Assembly (NCBI GenBank): GCA_964617645.1
Contig: CAZTYE010000003.1
Location: forward strand, 124,001 to 188,000
Reading direction: 5' to 3'
Length of the DNA: 64,000 nucleotides
DNA from: JADJGC01 sp964617645
GTDB taxonomy: Bacteria; Zixibacteria; MSB-5A5; CAIYYT01
The number at the start of each line of letters is the position of its first letter. Position 1 is the first letter of the stretch. Below the pieces are notes generated by a model that worked only from the letters and a program-made list of their open reading frames with translations, made no database searches and was not told the DNA's origin. Of the stretch, positions 19,440 to 28,430 are shown in pieces. A program made the position numbers and the translations under genes.

Positions 19440-21364
19440 TTCTCGCTGGGCGCCGAGTGGGGTTCTGCGGGTGCAATTTTCAGTGATCCGTCGCTGAACA
19501 GCCGGTAGGCTGTCTGATAGTAGGCGATCGCGTCCACGACCAGAGATGAATCTTCCGCAACGTCTACGGGCGTCAATTCTTTCGTCGTTGGATCGCGCCG
19601 CCAAATGCTGTTTTCGAATTGGATCCCCAGAATCCCCAGGCTGTCGCTGCGAAAGATCCCGGCGTCGCGATTGTGTGACATGAGCGCCCAGGTGCGATCC
19701 TCGGGAACACGGAAAAGCGAGCGACCAAAGAAGCGACTACGGTAACTGCAGTGAAGGAAATCGAGCAGCGTTGGCGCCAGGTCCATCTGCGATCCAAGAA
19801 GCGCGATGCGTCTCGCGGATTCGATTGCGGTGGGAGCGTAGAAAAGCAGCGGAACTTCGTAGGAGTCCATCGGCATCTCTTGATGCCCATAGACGCGCGC
19901 GCCATGGTCGCCAACGATCACGAACAGTGTGTTCGCAAAGAACTCATGCGCGAATGCATCGCGGACGAACTTGCCGAGAGCATAGTCGGCATAGCGTACG
20001 GCGTTAAGACGCGTGCGCTCCTCCGGGTCGAACGGAATTCTCCCGGTAGGATACGTATACGGCTTGTGATTGGAGACGGTGATTAAAGTCGCAAAGAAAG
20101 GTCGACCGAAGCTCGCCAAAGAATCGAACACACTCAGGCTGTGAGTGAAAAGATCTTCGTCACACACTCCCCAGATGGTCGAGAACGTGACATTTTCGAT
20201 ATCACTCTGATCGATCACGCGATCAAAGCCGTTATGCGTAGCGAAGTAACCGAAATTGTCGAAGTACGAACGACCCCCGTAAACAAACACCGTCTGGTAC
20301 CCCTGCGCTTGGAGTACGGAGGGCAGACCAAACATCGACTCGCAGCCCGGGCGCTTGACGATCGCCTGGCCCGGAATTGGCGGAAAACTCAGTAGGCTCG
20401 CTTCAACTCCCCGAACGGTACGATTTCCGGTGGCGTAAATGCGACTGAAGAGCAGCCCCTGCTGACACAACGAATCGAACTGCGGTGTGCACGACGGGCC
20501 GTCGGGATGCAACGATCCCACGAATTCCGAGCCAAAACTCTCTTCGAGTACGAGAACGACGTTCATCCGACGGGGTGGGCGCCCCGCCTCGATGATGCGG
20601 TCGATTGGTGCTGATCCCCGAGTCGCGACGAATCTGGCGTCATTCGTCTGGATTAAGTTCCGTAATCGATTAGCCTCCCGCGTCGCGTCAAGACTCGAAT
20701 AGTAAGCATTGTAGTCAAGATTATTTGTTTCGAAGGCTGAGATAAATGAGTAAACACCGTTGGCGGCGATTTCATTCAGCACCCGATTGCTTGACACCGA
20801 GGCTAAGTTGATATTTAGTGTCAGACCCGCGATTACGATGGCGGCGGCGATTACTCCTACTCGTTGCACTCGGCGGAGCCGGCTGAGCGGTTTCGGCTGC
20901 CAGCCCCGCATTTTGCGCGCGTAGATGAGCGTGATTCCAAGCGACAGCACAAAGACGCCAATCAGGCATTCGCGGACCGGATAGGAGTCCCAGATATTGA
21001 TAAACACTTCGTGGGGATAGAACAAATAATCGACGGCGACATAGTTAAAACGCGAATTGAATTCATCGAAGAAGTAGTACTCGACGACGCCGAGAAACAT
21101 AAGCGCAAACGTAAAGAGGAATGTCCCGACGACCAACGCCCGGCGTAGCCAACGGCGTTCCAGGCTCTTTTGCGAAAGCAGGGAGAGCAGGAGCGTCAGT
21201 GGGGCGCTGAAGACCAACGCCACGAGGGAATCAAACCCTGCTCCGATCAGAAGCGCCGCTGGGATCATGTGCCAAACGCCATCAAGCTGTCCATGATGAG
21301 TGGCAGTTAATGTCAGTCGCGTGAGCAAGAATACGGACATCGTCACAACCAGCGTCCACATCAC
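19433..21364 (-). CDS. LTA synthase/sulfatase-family membrane enzyme
   Basis: A 643-residue protein with about five N-terminal membrane helices (residues 1-190) and an exported alkaline-phosphatase-superfamily domain. Metal and nucleophile positions are visible: Glu in VLEESFGSEF, Thr in NRTVRGVEASLLSF (nucleophile position of LtaS), and VGDHGAR plus SNHKPYTYP. LtaS-type enzymes move glycerolphosphate from phosphatidylglycerol; in a diderm organism the acceptor may be a periplasmic glycan or lipid instead, so function is stated only as phosphoglycerol-transferase-like. GTG 21364 or the adjacent ATG 21361 can start it. Confidence 0.82.
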   Translation of the reverse strand: MMWTLVVTMSVFLLTRLTLTATHHGQLDGVWHMIPAALLIGAGFDSLVALVFSAPLTLLLSLLSQKSLERRWLRRALVVGTFLFTFALMFLGVVEYYFFDEFNSRFNYVAVDYLFYPHEVFINIWDSYPVRECLIGVFVLSLGITLIYARKMRGWQPKPLSRLRRVQRVGVIAAAIVIAGLTLNINLASVSSNRVLNEIAANGVYSFISAFETNNLDYNAYYSSLDATREANRLRNLIQTNDARFVATRGSAPIDRIIEAGRPPRRMNVVLVLEESFGSEFVGSLHPDGPSCTPQFDSLCQQGLLFSRIYATGNRTVRGVEASLLSFPPIPGQAIVKRPGCESMFGLPSVLQAQGYQTVFVYGGRSYFDNFGYFATHNGFDRVIDQSDIENVTFSTIWGVCDEDLFTHSLSVFDSLASFGRPFFATLITVSNHKPYTYPTGRIPFDPEERTRLNAVRYADYALGKFVRDAFAHEFFANTLFVIVGDHGARVYGHQEMPMDSYEVPLLFYAPTAIESARRIALLGSQMDLAPTLLDFLHCSYRSRFFGRSLFRVPEDRTWALMSHNRDAGIFRSDSLGILGIQFENSIWRRDPTTKELTPVDVAEDSSLVVDAIAYYQTAYRLFSDGSLKIAPAEPHSAPSENH

Positions 21365-21727
21365 TGGCGCATAGCGACTTTCCCAGGTTATGATCTTCGT
21401 CGGCGTCGATTACTCCATTGTCAATTCTGCTGATCACAGCGCACGATAGCCATTGATACACAAGAAACGGCGTTACTGCCCGAACATTCTGGCATGCGCC
21501 TCTTTTATTCGGTTGCATCCAGGGCCGGAGGAGGTATCCGCAGCGTTCTGAGCCGGGGACCCCAACAAGTTTGCTCGCCGCCGGTTGTCGGCTCACTGTG
21601 AGCGTTGTCATAACCTCTTCAACGACAACTTGCTACGATCACCGGGAACCAAAAATCGACAGCCGCGTTACAAACCATGACTTGGAATTAGTCGATGTTA
21701 GTAGTCAATCATCTTGGAGGAAAGCAG
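21365..21727. other. Intergenic region between divergent genes
   Basis: Separates the LTA-synthase-like gene from the YceI gene, so both promoters should lie here. I found no clear -35/-10 pair on either strand and no repeat or RNA element; the short open frames in it have no ribosome-binding site or recognisable sequence. Confidence 0.5.
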
Positions 21728-22312
21728 ATGAAGCGCATTTTGATCTTGATCTTTGCATCCGCCTTGCTCGCCGGTTCGGCGCTGGCACAATCTTGGACCA
21801 TTGACAAGACGCACTCGTATGTCGGTTTCAAGGTCAAACATCTGGTGATCGCAACCGTCAAGGGCCAGTTCAACGAGTTCTCGGGCACGATCAATTTCGA
21901 CGGCAAGGACTTCAGCAAGGCCTCGGTCGAAGTCAATATCGATCCGCGCACGATCGACACTCAGAATGAGGGTCGCGACAAACATCTTCGCAGCCCCGAT
22001 TTTTTCGCCGCCGATTCGCTTCCGGAAATGAAGTTCGTTTCGACGAAGGTCACGCCCAAAGGCGACAACAAGTTTGAAGTCGTCGGCAATCTCACTATGC
22101 GCGGAAAAACGCTACCGGTCACGTTGGATTGTGAATTCGCCGGTACGATCAAAGATCCGTGGGGCAATACCAAAGCCGGTTTTTCGGCCACCGGCAAGAT
22201 CAACCGTCAAGACTGGGGTGTCTCCTGGAGCAAGAGCCTCGACGCCGGCGGCGTCGTAGTCAGTGACGAAGTTGAGTTGGCGCTCGAAGTCGAAGCGGCG
22301 ATGGCGAAGTAA
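21728..22312 (+). CDS. YceI family periplasmic lipid-binding protein
   Basis: A 194-residue exported protein with a signal peptide (MKRILILIFASALLAGSALA) and one YceI lipocalin-like barrel, a family that binds polyisoprenoids. Typical segments are WTIDKTHSYVGFKVKHL, NEGRDKHLRSPDFF and LTMRGKTLPVTL. The ATG at 21728 is chosen because GGAGG lies seven bases upstream; the frame is open for 11 further codons with no ribosome-binding site. A strong terminator follows, so the gene appears monocistronic. Confidence 0.93.
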   Translation: MKRILILIFASALLAGSALAQSWTIDKTHSYVGFKVKHLVIATVKGQFNEFSGTINFDGKDFSKASVEVNIDPRTIDTQNEGRDKHLRSPDFFAADSLPEMKFVSTKVTPKGDNKFEVVGNLTMRGKTLPVTLDCEFAGTIKDPWGNTKAGFSATGKINRQDWGVSWSKSLDAGGVVVSDEVELALEVEAAMAK

Positions 22313-22342
22313 ATTACGGACTCCTCTCGGTTTTACATCCGC

Positions 22343-22377
22343 AAGCCGGCCTTAGATCTCAAGGCCGGCTTCTGTTT
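22343..22377 (+). terminator. Intrinsic terminator after yceI-like gene
   Basis: Eleven-base perfect stem AAGCCGGCCTT / AAGGCCGGCTT with a seven-base loop, followed by CTGTTTTT. Confidence 0.85.
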
Positions 22378-22400
22378 TTGTCTTCCAGTTTGTGCACTCC

Positions 22401-22455
22401 GTAGGAGCGACTTCAGTCGCGACTTGTTCCTTTCGCGGCTAAAGCCACGCCTACT
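22401..22455. repeat. Short palindromic intergenic repeat (taggagcgact...cgcggct type)
   Basis: Contains GTAGGAGCGACTTCAGTCGC, a palindromic unit, next to a related unit CGCGGCTAAAGCCACG. Variants of the same unit recur at about 41579-41602 and, on the other strand, at about 55842-55866. Confidence 0.5.
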
Positions 22456-22464
22456 GGATTCTTC

Positions 22465-23031
22465 TTATGCCCCTTCGTACGCCTTCTTTAACCAGCCGAT
22501 CAACTCCTTGTCGACATCACCGATCGCCTCCACCCGGACGCGGTGGCTGACCATCGCATTGAATGAACCCGAGGCTTCCAGCCGCCCGGCCGCAGGAACG
22601 CCTTTCAGATTGATCCCCACATCCACTCGCGTTTTGGTGGTCGGCTGCACTAACGCGAATTGCTTGGATCGGCGCAGCGAGACATAGGTCTTCTTCGGTG
22701 AAATCTCCACGTCGCCGCCAAATTTGGCAACTTCAGCCGCAATCTTGTCGTAAATCGGCCGTAGTCCGGCCTTTTCGCCGGCATACATTGCGACAACCAA
22801 ATCGTCGCCGCCGGGCGCGCCTTCACCCACAAAACCGGCCGCCGAATGGGCGACGAGATTGGCGTAACCGTGTCCAAGTTCGTGTTTCTCCTTGAGTTCT
22901 TTCACAATCTGGCCGTGTTTGAGATCGCCCATCGCCTTGACGATCTTCACCCATTCGGCCAGCTTCTTGCCGGTCTTTTCTTCCAGATTCTTAATCATGC
23001 TCGCCGTTGCGGCATCGACTTTGTCGGACAT
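22465..23031 (-). CDS. DUF4287/DUF5655 domain protein
   Basis: A 188-residue cytoplasmic protein. The N-terminal half (residues 1-70; EEKTGKKLAEWVKIVK, HELGHGYANLVAH) matches DUF4287, and the C-terminal half (Y-DKIAAEVAKFGGDVEISPKKTYVSLRRSKQ) matches DUF5655, a family sometimes linked to transport or nucleic-acid functions but without a proven role. ATG start has GGAG six bases upstream. It stands alone, convergent with the YceI gene. Confidence 0.85.
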   Translation of the reverse strand: MSDKVDAATASMIKNLEEKTGKKLAEWVKIVKAMGDLKHGQIVKELKEKHELGHGYANLVAHSAAGFVGEGAPGGDDLVVAMYAGEKAGLRPIYDKIAAEVAKFGGDVEISPKKTYVSLRRSKQFALVQPTTKTRVDVGINLKGVPAAGRLEASGSFNAMVSHRVRVEAIGDVDKELIGWLKKAYEGA

Positions 23032-23250
23032 GGCTGTCTCCTCACCAAAGAATAAACATAGTTTCTCGACAATCTATTGCGCTTTCAGGCAAACATCATT
23101 ACCGAATTCAAAGTTCGACTTGCCTGACGATTAGATGAAGAAATGCTATCAATTGGCGCAAGCTATTATTTCTCAAGTGTTTAATGCAGCTCATGCGATA
23201 CGTGGTTGCTCACATCTCTGCCGCAGTATTCTTGTCCAGCACAAAAACCC

Positions 23251-23279
23251 TTGCTGGAGTGTAAACTGATGCGTATAAT
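23251..23279 (+). promoter_or_regulatory. Promoter of the DUF3800 gene
   Basis: TTGCTG (23251-23256), 17-base spacer, TATAAT (23274-23279). It predicts a leader of about 95 bases before the GTG at 23380; the leader contains GAAC-tcac-GTTC and further short inverted repeats. The rest of the 348-base gap upstream (23032-23250) shows nothing recognisable. Confidence 0.6.
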
Positions 23280-23379
23280 ATGACGAAAAAACAAATAGGA
23301 CTCGGAGAGCTGCGTTCGCGCGGTTCGTTGAACTCACGTTCACCGGGTTCTCTTTTTGTTTCCGTCGAGGTGTTATCGC

Positions 23380-24132
23380 GTGTACCTGCTCTATGTTGAC
23401 GAATCCGGTGATCCCGCCAACGCGAATGAGGAGTATTTCGTGTTGGCAGGCATCTCCATTTACGAGAACAATGCTTACTTTCTCAGTGAAGCATTTGACA
23501 AAGTACAGGAAAAGTGGTTTCCTGGCGCAAACTCAACCATCGAGTTCCACGCATCAAAAATCCAAAATGGTAACGAAGAGCCTTGGCGATCTCTTTCTCG
23601 CGACGAACGCCGTGCCGTTTTCTCCGACCTCTGCGCCGCCTTGCTGTCAACGAGTCAGAAGGCGCTGGTTCTCTACGGAGTCTCTGTTCACAAGCCCTCG
23701 TTTCCAAATGAAGACCCGGTTGAGAAGGCTTTTCACGAACTTTGTGGCCACTTTGACGTATTCATAACGCAGTCCAATTATCGGACCGAGAGGGACAAGA
23801 ATCGCGGATTGATGATACTCGATTCAAACAAGTACGCCGGGCATCTCGATCGACTTCTCTTGGAGTACCGAAAGTTCGGCGGCACCAAGTACGGTCGAGT
23901 CAAAAACTTTGTTGATGCTCCCGCCTTTGCGAATTCTGGAACCACGCGTCTGATACAAGCAGCGGACTTGGTTGCGTACGCTATATATCGGCGCTATGAA
24001 CGAGCCGACACGTTTCTCCTCGACAAACTGATTGGACGATTTCAGCAAGAAGACAAGAAGATTCACGGGTTGATGCACCTCGTTGCCGGGTACTGGAATT
24101 GCTCCTGTCCCGCATGTTTGTCGCGAAGATGA
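23380..24132 (+). CDS. DUF3800 domain protein
   Basis: A 250-residue protein that starts directly with the family signature MYLLYVDESGDP (acidic residues of a predicted RNase H-like fold) and later has KNFVDAPAFANSGTTRLIQAADLVAYAIYRR, which contains the second acidic motif (QxADLVAY). DUF3800 proteins are often found in mobile or defence regions and have no established activity. GTG 23380 is chosen because GAGG lies nine bases upstream and homologues begin at YVDESG; the TTG at 23356 would add eight unsupported residues. Base composition is more AT-rich than that of flanking glmS, which suggests transfer. Confidence 0.85.
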   Translation: MYLLYVDESGDPANANEEYFVLAGISIYENNAYFLSEAFDKVQEKWFPGANSTIEFHASKIQNGNEEPWRSLSRDERRAVFSDLCAALLSTSQKALVLYGVSVHKPSFPNEDPVEKAFHELCGHFDVFITQSNYRTERDKNRGLMILDSNKYAGHLDRLLLEYRKFGGTKYGRVKNFVDAPAFANSGTTRLIQAADLVAYAIYRRYERADTFLLDKLIGRFQQEDKKIHGLMHLVAGYWNCSCPACLSRR

Positions 24133-24274
24133 TCTTCCGTTCTTCTCGTTGTTTCAACCTACTGGGCAAAAAGTAGAGTATAAAATACGTCGATTCATGT
24201 CGATTGATCTAGTCTGTAGCTCAGGTGCCCAGCGCTCCTGACGAACTGTTCACGTATCTCGGAAGGCGCTTACC

Positions 24275-26101
24275 ATGTGTGGAATTCTTGCCTATATCGG
24301 TGAAAAACCCGCCAGCCCGATTATCTTAGCCGGTCTGAAACGTATGGAATACCGCGGCTACGACTCCGCCGGTATGGCGCTGATCGAAGACGGCCGCATC
24401 ATTTTCGAAAAGGCCGCCGGCAAGATCGGCGCGCTCGAAGAGCTGCTCGAAGGCAAGTCCTTCGCCGCCACCACCGGCATTGGCCACACGCGGTGGGCCA
24501 CTCACGGCGTGCCCAACGACATCAATGCGCATCCGCATCTTGACTGCACCGGCAAAATCGCGGTCGTGCACAACGGCATCATCGAGAACTTCAAAACCCT
24601 GAAAGCCTTCCTCGAACGCCGCGGCCACACCTTTGAGAGCGACACCGACACCGAGGTCATCGCGCATCTAATCGAGGAATACTACGACGGCAACGTCACC
24701 CGCGCCGTGCAACTGGCGATGCAGATGGTCGAAGGCACTTACGGCATTGCGGTGATTTCTCTGGCGGCGCCCGATGTCGTCGTCGGCGCCCGTCACGGCT
24801 CGCCACTGGCCATCGGTATCGGCGACGGCGAAACACTGATCGCCTCCGATGTCGCCGCCATGCTCGAGCACACGAAGAAGGTTGTGTATCTCAACGAAGG
24901 GGAAGTCGCGACAATTTCGCGTCAGGGTGTAGAACTGTCGACGATCGACAACCTCCCCGTGCCGCCGAAATTCCACGAAATCGAATGGGACCTCGACCAG
25001 CTCGAAAAGGGCGGATTCCAGCACTTCATGCTCAAGGAAATCTATGAGCAACCGGTGACGATCCGCAACGCCATGCGCGGCCGCCTCAACTACGACGAAG
25101 GCACCTCGCGGCTCTCGGGACTAAAAGTTCATCAAGACAAGTTGATCAACACCAAGCGGATTATCATTTCCGCCTGCGGCACGAGCTGGCATGCGGCGCT
25201 TTGCGGCGAGTACATGATCGAAGAATTCGCGCATATCCCGGTCGAAGTCGAGTACGCTTCCGAGTTTCGCTATCGTTCGCCGATCATCGACCAGGGTACG
25301 CTGGTCTTTGTGATTAGCCAGTCCGGTGAAACCGCCGACACCTTGGCGGCCTTGCGCGAAGCCCAACGCAAGGGCGCGACCGTCTTCGGCATCGTCAATG
25401 TCGTCGGCTCGACCATCGCGCGCGAAAGCAACGGCGGCGTCTACATTCACGCCGGCCCGGAAATCGGTGTCGCTTCAACCAAGGCCTTTACTTCGCAGGT
25501 AACCGTCTTGGCGTTGCTGACCTTACTCTTGGCGCGGCAGCGCAACATGTCGCTCGAAAAGGGCCGCCAGATTATCGATGCGCTCGAGCATCTGCCCGAA
25601 CAGGTCGATCGGATGCTGGCCAACGACGAGACGATTCGCGAAATCGCCGAACTTTACAAAGACACCAACAACTTTTTGTATCTCGGACGCGGCATCAACT
25701 TCCCGGTCGCCCTCGAAGGCGCGCTCAAGCTCAAGGAGATCTCCTACATCCACGCCGAAGGCTACCCGGCCGCGGAGATGAAGCACGGCCCGATTGCCTT
25801 GATCGACGAAAAAATGCCGGTAGTTGTATTGGCACAACAAGATCAAGTCTACGACAAGGTGCTTTCCAACATTCAGGAAGTCAAAGCCCGCCGGGGTCAG
25901 GTGATCGCGCTGGCCACCGAAGGCGACACCGAAATCGCCCGCCTGGCCAACCATGTCATTTATTTGCCGAAAGTCCCGTACATGCTTAACCCGATCGTCG
26001 CGGCGATTCCGCTGCAGCTCCTGGCGTACCATATTGCCGTCTTGCGCAACTGCGACGTCGACCAGCCGCGCAATCTTGCCAAGTCGGTGACGGTGGAGTA
26101 A
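24275..26101 (+). CDS. glmS: Glutamine-fructose-6-phosphate aminotransferase (isomerizing)
   Basis: Makes glucosamine-6-phosphate from fructose-6-phosphate and glutamine, the first step to UDP-GlcNAc for cell wall and LPS. The 608 residues comprise an N-terminal Ntn glutaminase domain (MCGILAYIG, with Cys2 as nucleophile after Met removal; HTRWATHG; HNGIIENF) and two SIS sugar-isomerase domains (SQSGETADTLAALR; ASTKAFTSQ; and the end DQPRNLAKSVTVE). No glmS ribozyme core is evident in the 142 bases upstream. Confidence 0.97.
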   Translation: MCGILAYIGEKPASPIILAGLKRMEYRGYDSAGMALIEDGRIIFEKAAGKIGALEELLEGKSFAATTGIGHTRWATHGVPNDINAHPHLDCTGKIAVVHNGIIENFKTLKAFLERRGHTFESDTDTEVIAHLIEEYYDGNVTRAVQLAMQMVEGTYGIAVISLAAPDVVVGARHGSPLAIGIGDGETLIASDVAAMLEHTKKVVYLNEGEVATISRQGVELSTIDNLPVPPKFHEIEWDLDQLEKGGFQHFMLKEIYEQPVTIRNAMRGRLNYDEGTSRLSGLKVHQDKLINTKRIIISACGTSWHAALCGEYMIEEFAHIPVEVEYASEFRYRSPIIDQGTLVFVISQSGETADTLAALREAQRKGATVFGIVNVVGSTIARESNGGVYIHAGPEIGVASTKAFTSQVTVLALLTLLLARQRNMSLEKGRQIIDALEHLPEQVDRMLANDETIREIAELYKDTNNFLYLGRGINFPVALEGALKLKEISYIHAEGYPAAEMKHGPIALIDEKMPVVVLAQQDQVYDKVLSNIQEVKARRGQVIALATEGDTEIARLANHVIYLPKVPYMLNPIVAAIPLQLLAYHIAVLRNCDVDQPRNLAKSVTVE

Positions 26102-26828
26102 ACGCTATTTGTTTTGAGCATCGAACTCCTTGTCGACGAACGGGTGCGCGAACTCGAGTTTGAATTGCATTTCAGCCTTGCCGAGCAACGACTAATTGCG
26201 ATGCTCATGGAGAACTTCGTTCGACATTTCGCGACAATCGCTCAGGTCTTCGACCCCCAAAGTCGAGCAAATTGGTCACCGCCAATTCGACTGATAGAAG
26301 CGTAATATTCTAAATGACAACGAGTTACGACCACTCGACGCCCCGCGCATTGACATGACGGTGTATGTTTCGTAAACTCTTACAAACATTTGACTTGGAA
26401 CGGTTCCTTGTATAATCACTCGTTGTCTATATGTTACATACAATTCGAGAGCAGCACCAATTTCCACCCACTCAACCACTTGCCGATTTCCACAATTTTC
26501 TGGGAAATCGCTTGACGCCGCGATTCCCCCCAAGATATATTCAAACTCACAAGTCGCTGGTATATAACGTGTTAACATCGTGTTGACAAGTTGTGGAAAG
26601 CGTAAGGCCGGTAGCGAAGCACTACAATTTTCCCCCTTCAGGCCCTTAGTGGGGGGACTATTGTCGAGCGCGGCCGGCGTCACAAAGGCTCCTGGGGTAG
26701 CAGGCGGGGCCGAAATTGGTGCTGGATTGGCAGATTGCTTTGCCAATTGGCGGTTGGTGGTCGTTTGCCGCCTCAAAACAGCAGGTAGGTAAGTGGTCTT
26801 CCCGGCATGGGGAGAGTCGTGGGGAAAC
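26102..26828. other. Long intergenic region upstream of dnaA
   Basis: Holds no convincing gene; the 63-codon frame at 26114 lacks a ribosome-binding site and known similarity. It is AT-rich from about 26280 to 26600. Two promoter candidates point towards dnaA: TTGACT-15-TATAAT (26390-26416) with the palindrome GGAACGGTTCC in its spacer, and TTGACG-18-TATATT (26512-26541). Degenerate DnaA-box-like words (TTTCCACA at 26488-26495, TGTGGAAA near 26593) are present. Confidence 0.5.
26512..26541 (+). promoter_or_regulatory. Candidate dnaA promoter
   Basis: TTGACG (26512-26517), 18-base spacer, TATATT (26536-26541). It would give a leader of nearly 280 bases before the dnaA ATG, in which I see no other start signal. 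Confidence 0.4.
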
Positions 26829-28199
26829 ATGCAAGATCAAATCAATGCGATGTGGGACCGGTGTCTGTCCAATCTATCGCGTCGCGTAAACAAAAACTCT
26901 TTCTTTACGTGGCTCAAACCAACACGCGCTGAGTTCGTCGATGATTCTTCGTTCAACATTGTCGTCCCAAACAGCTTTGCCGCCAACTGGATCATTGAGC
27001 GCTACCGCGGCGTCATCAATGAGGCGTTGGCCGAAGTTTCCGAACGGCCGTGGAATGTCAATTTCCGCATTCTGCAAGACGCGATTCAGGAAGAGATATT
27101 CAACGGCAACAACGGTGACGACGCTGACGAGAGCGAAGCGCCGCTTCCTGTCGCCAAAGCGATTGCGCCACCGCCCAAGCTCAATCCGCGCTACACGTTC
27201 GAGAGCTTTGTCGTCGGCGATTCCAATCAATTCGCGTATGCGGCTTGCGAAGCCGTCGCCGATGCGCCGGGCGAAAATCGCTACAATCCGCTGTTTATCT
27301 ACGGCGGTGTTGGTTTGGGCAAGACGCATCTGGCGCAGGCCATCGGCAATGCCATTCATCAGGCGCAGCCGAATTTGCGGGTTCTCTACGCGACCAGCGA
27401 GGAATTCACCAACGACTTTATCCGTTCGCTAACGACCAAATCGGTTCACGAGTTCGGCAAACGCTACCGCTCTGTCGACTTGTTGCTGCTCGATGACATC
27501 CAGTTCTTCACCGGCAAAGAATCGACGCAGGAGCAGTTCTTTCACACCTTTAACGCTCTGCATCAATCGGGCAAGCAGATCGTCTTGACCGCCGACCGGC
27601 CGCCGAAAGACATTCTCGGGTTGGAAGAGCGGCTATTGTCGCGCTTTAGCTGGGGCCTGGTTGCCGACATTCAACCGCCGACTCTGGAAACGCGCATTGC
27701 TATCTTGCAGAAAAAGGCCGACGCCGACGGTGTAACCGTACCGGTCGATGTGCTCACCTACATTGCCGATTCGATCACTTCCAACGTCCGCGAACTCGAG
27801 GGCGCGCTGGTGCGGTTGGTCGCTTATGCTTCGCTGCGCCGGAAAGAGTTGACCATGCCGTTGGCGCAAGATGTGCTAAAAGATACAATCCGTTCGAAGG
27901 CGACTCCCGTCACGATTGAAAAAATTCTTAAGGAAGTGGCCGTTCATTTCAAGCTTTCGGAAGAATTGATCAAATCGAAGAAAAAAAGCCAGGAGATTGT
28001 GATCGCCCGGCAGATTGCGATGTATCTTTCGCGGATGTTGACTAATTCTTCGCTCAAGTTGATCGGAATCCACTACGGCAATCGCGATCACTCAACCGTA
28101 ATTCATTCCTGTCAGCAAGTGCAGGACATGATGAAATCATCGATCGATTTCAAGCTGCAGATTGATCAGTTGATCAACGTGATTTGTAGTCAACAATAG
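26829..28199 (+). CDS. dnaA: Chromosomal replication initiator protein DnaA
   Basis: Initiator ATPase that binds DnaA boxes and melts the origin. The 456 residues contain domain I (residues 1-80), a short linker, the AAA+ domain with Walker A GGVGLGKTH, Walker B LLLLDDIQFF and the arginine-finger neighbourhood ERLLSRFSWGL, and domain IV with the box-recognition signature NRDHSTVIHSC. The frame is open for 12 codons further, but ATG 26829 gives the usual short N-terminus and follows a purine-rich GGGGAAAC. dnaN follows after 231 bases. Confidence 0.96.
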   Translation: MQDQINAMWDRCLSNLSRRVNKNSFFTWLKPTRAEFVDDSSFNIVVPNSFAANWIIERYRGVINEALAEVSERPWNVNFRILQDAIQEEIFNGNNGDDADESEAPLPVAKAIAPPPKLNPRYTFESFVVGDSNQFAYAACEAVADAPGENRYNPLFIYGGVGLGKTHLAQAIGNAIHQAQPNLRVLYATSEEFTNDFIRSLTTKSVHEFGKRYRSVDLLLLDDIQFFTGKESTQEQFFHTFNALHQSGKQIVLTADRPPKDILGLEERLLSRFSWGLVADIQPPTLETRIAILQKKADADGVTVPVDVLTYIADSITSNVRELEGALVRLVAYASLRRKELTMPLAQDVLKDTIRSKATPVTIEKILKEVAVHFKLSEELIKSKKKSQEIVIARQIAMYLSRMLTNSSLKLIGIHYGNRDHSTVIHSCQQVQDMMKSSIDFKLQIDQLINVICSQQ

Positions 28200-28430
28200 G
28201 TTGTTAGTGAACTGTGAATTATTGTGAATGCCTGTGGATTCGGACCAACGATGTTAAGAACACTGAATCTTGGTGGACGAAATCCACATCGTCTAACGAT
28301 GGGTAGTTGATTGTGGCACAAGAATATCACTTTACATTACCCAGTGTTCACACTACTATTACGACCATTGAGTTAGATATTATCTCAACCAGTTAACAAT
28401 CGTGTGGTGTGAATTGTTGAGGATGCGCAG
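28200..28430. other. dnaA-dnaN intergenic region with degenerate DnaA-box-like words (possible oriC part)
   Basis: AT-rich gap containing TGTGAATTA (28213-28221, one mismatch to a TTATTCACA box on the minus strand), TGTGAATGC (28224), TGTGGATTC (28233), AAATCCACA (28280-28288) and TGTGAATTG (28408). None is a perfect TTATCCACA. The clustering is suggestive of initiator binding or dnaN regulation, but better boxes occur at 43728-43826. Confidence 0.4.

Noticed and set aside
24213..24262. tRNA-like words (GTAGCTCAG ... GTTCACG) upstream of glmS
   Set aside because: The spacing is too short for a tRNA and no acceptor, anticodon or T stems can be formed.
24133..24274. glmS ribozyme upstream of glmS
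   Set aside because: The gap is short and I could not find the conserved core or its pairing scheme.
25960..26208. Minus-strand 82-codon frame containing TVTDLARLRG-like text
   Set aside because: It is the antisense of the conserved glmS C-terminus, a known source of false annotations.
26114..26305. 63-codon frame after glmS
   Set aside because: TTG start, no ribosome-binding site, no similarity I recognise; lies in an AT-rich regulatory gap.
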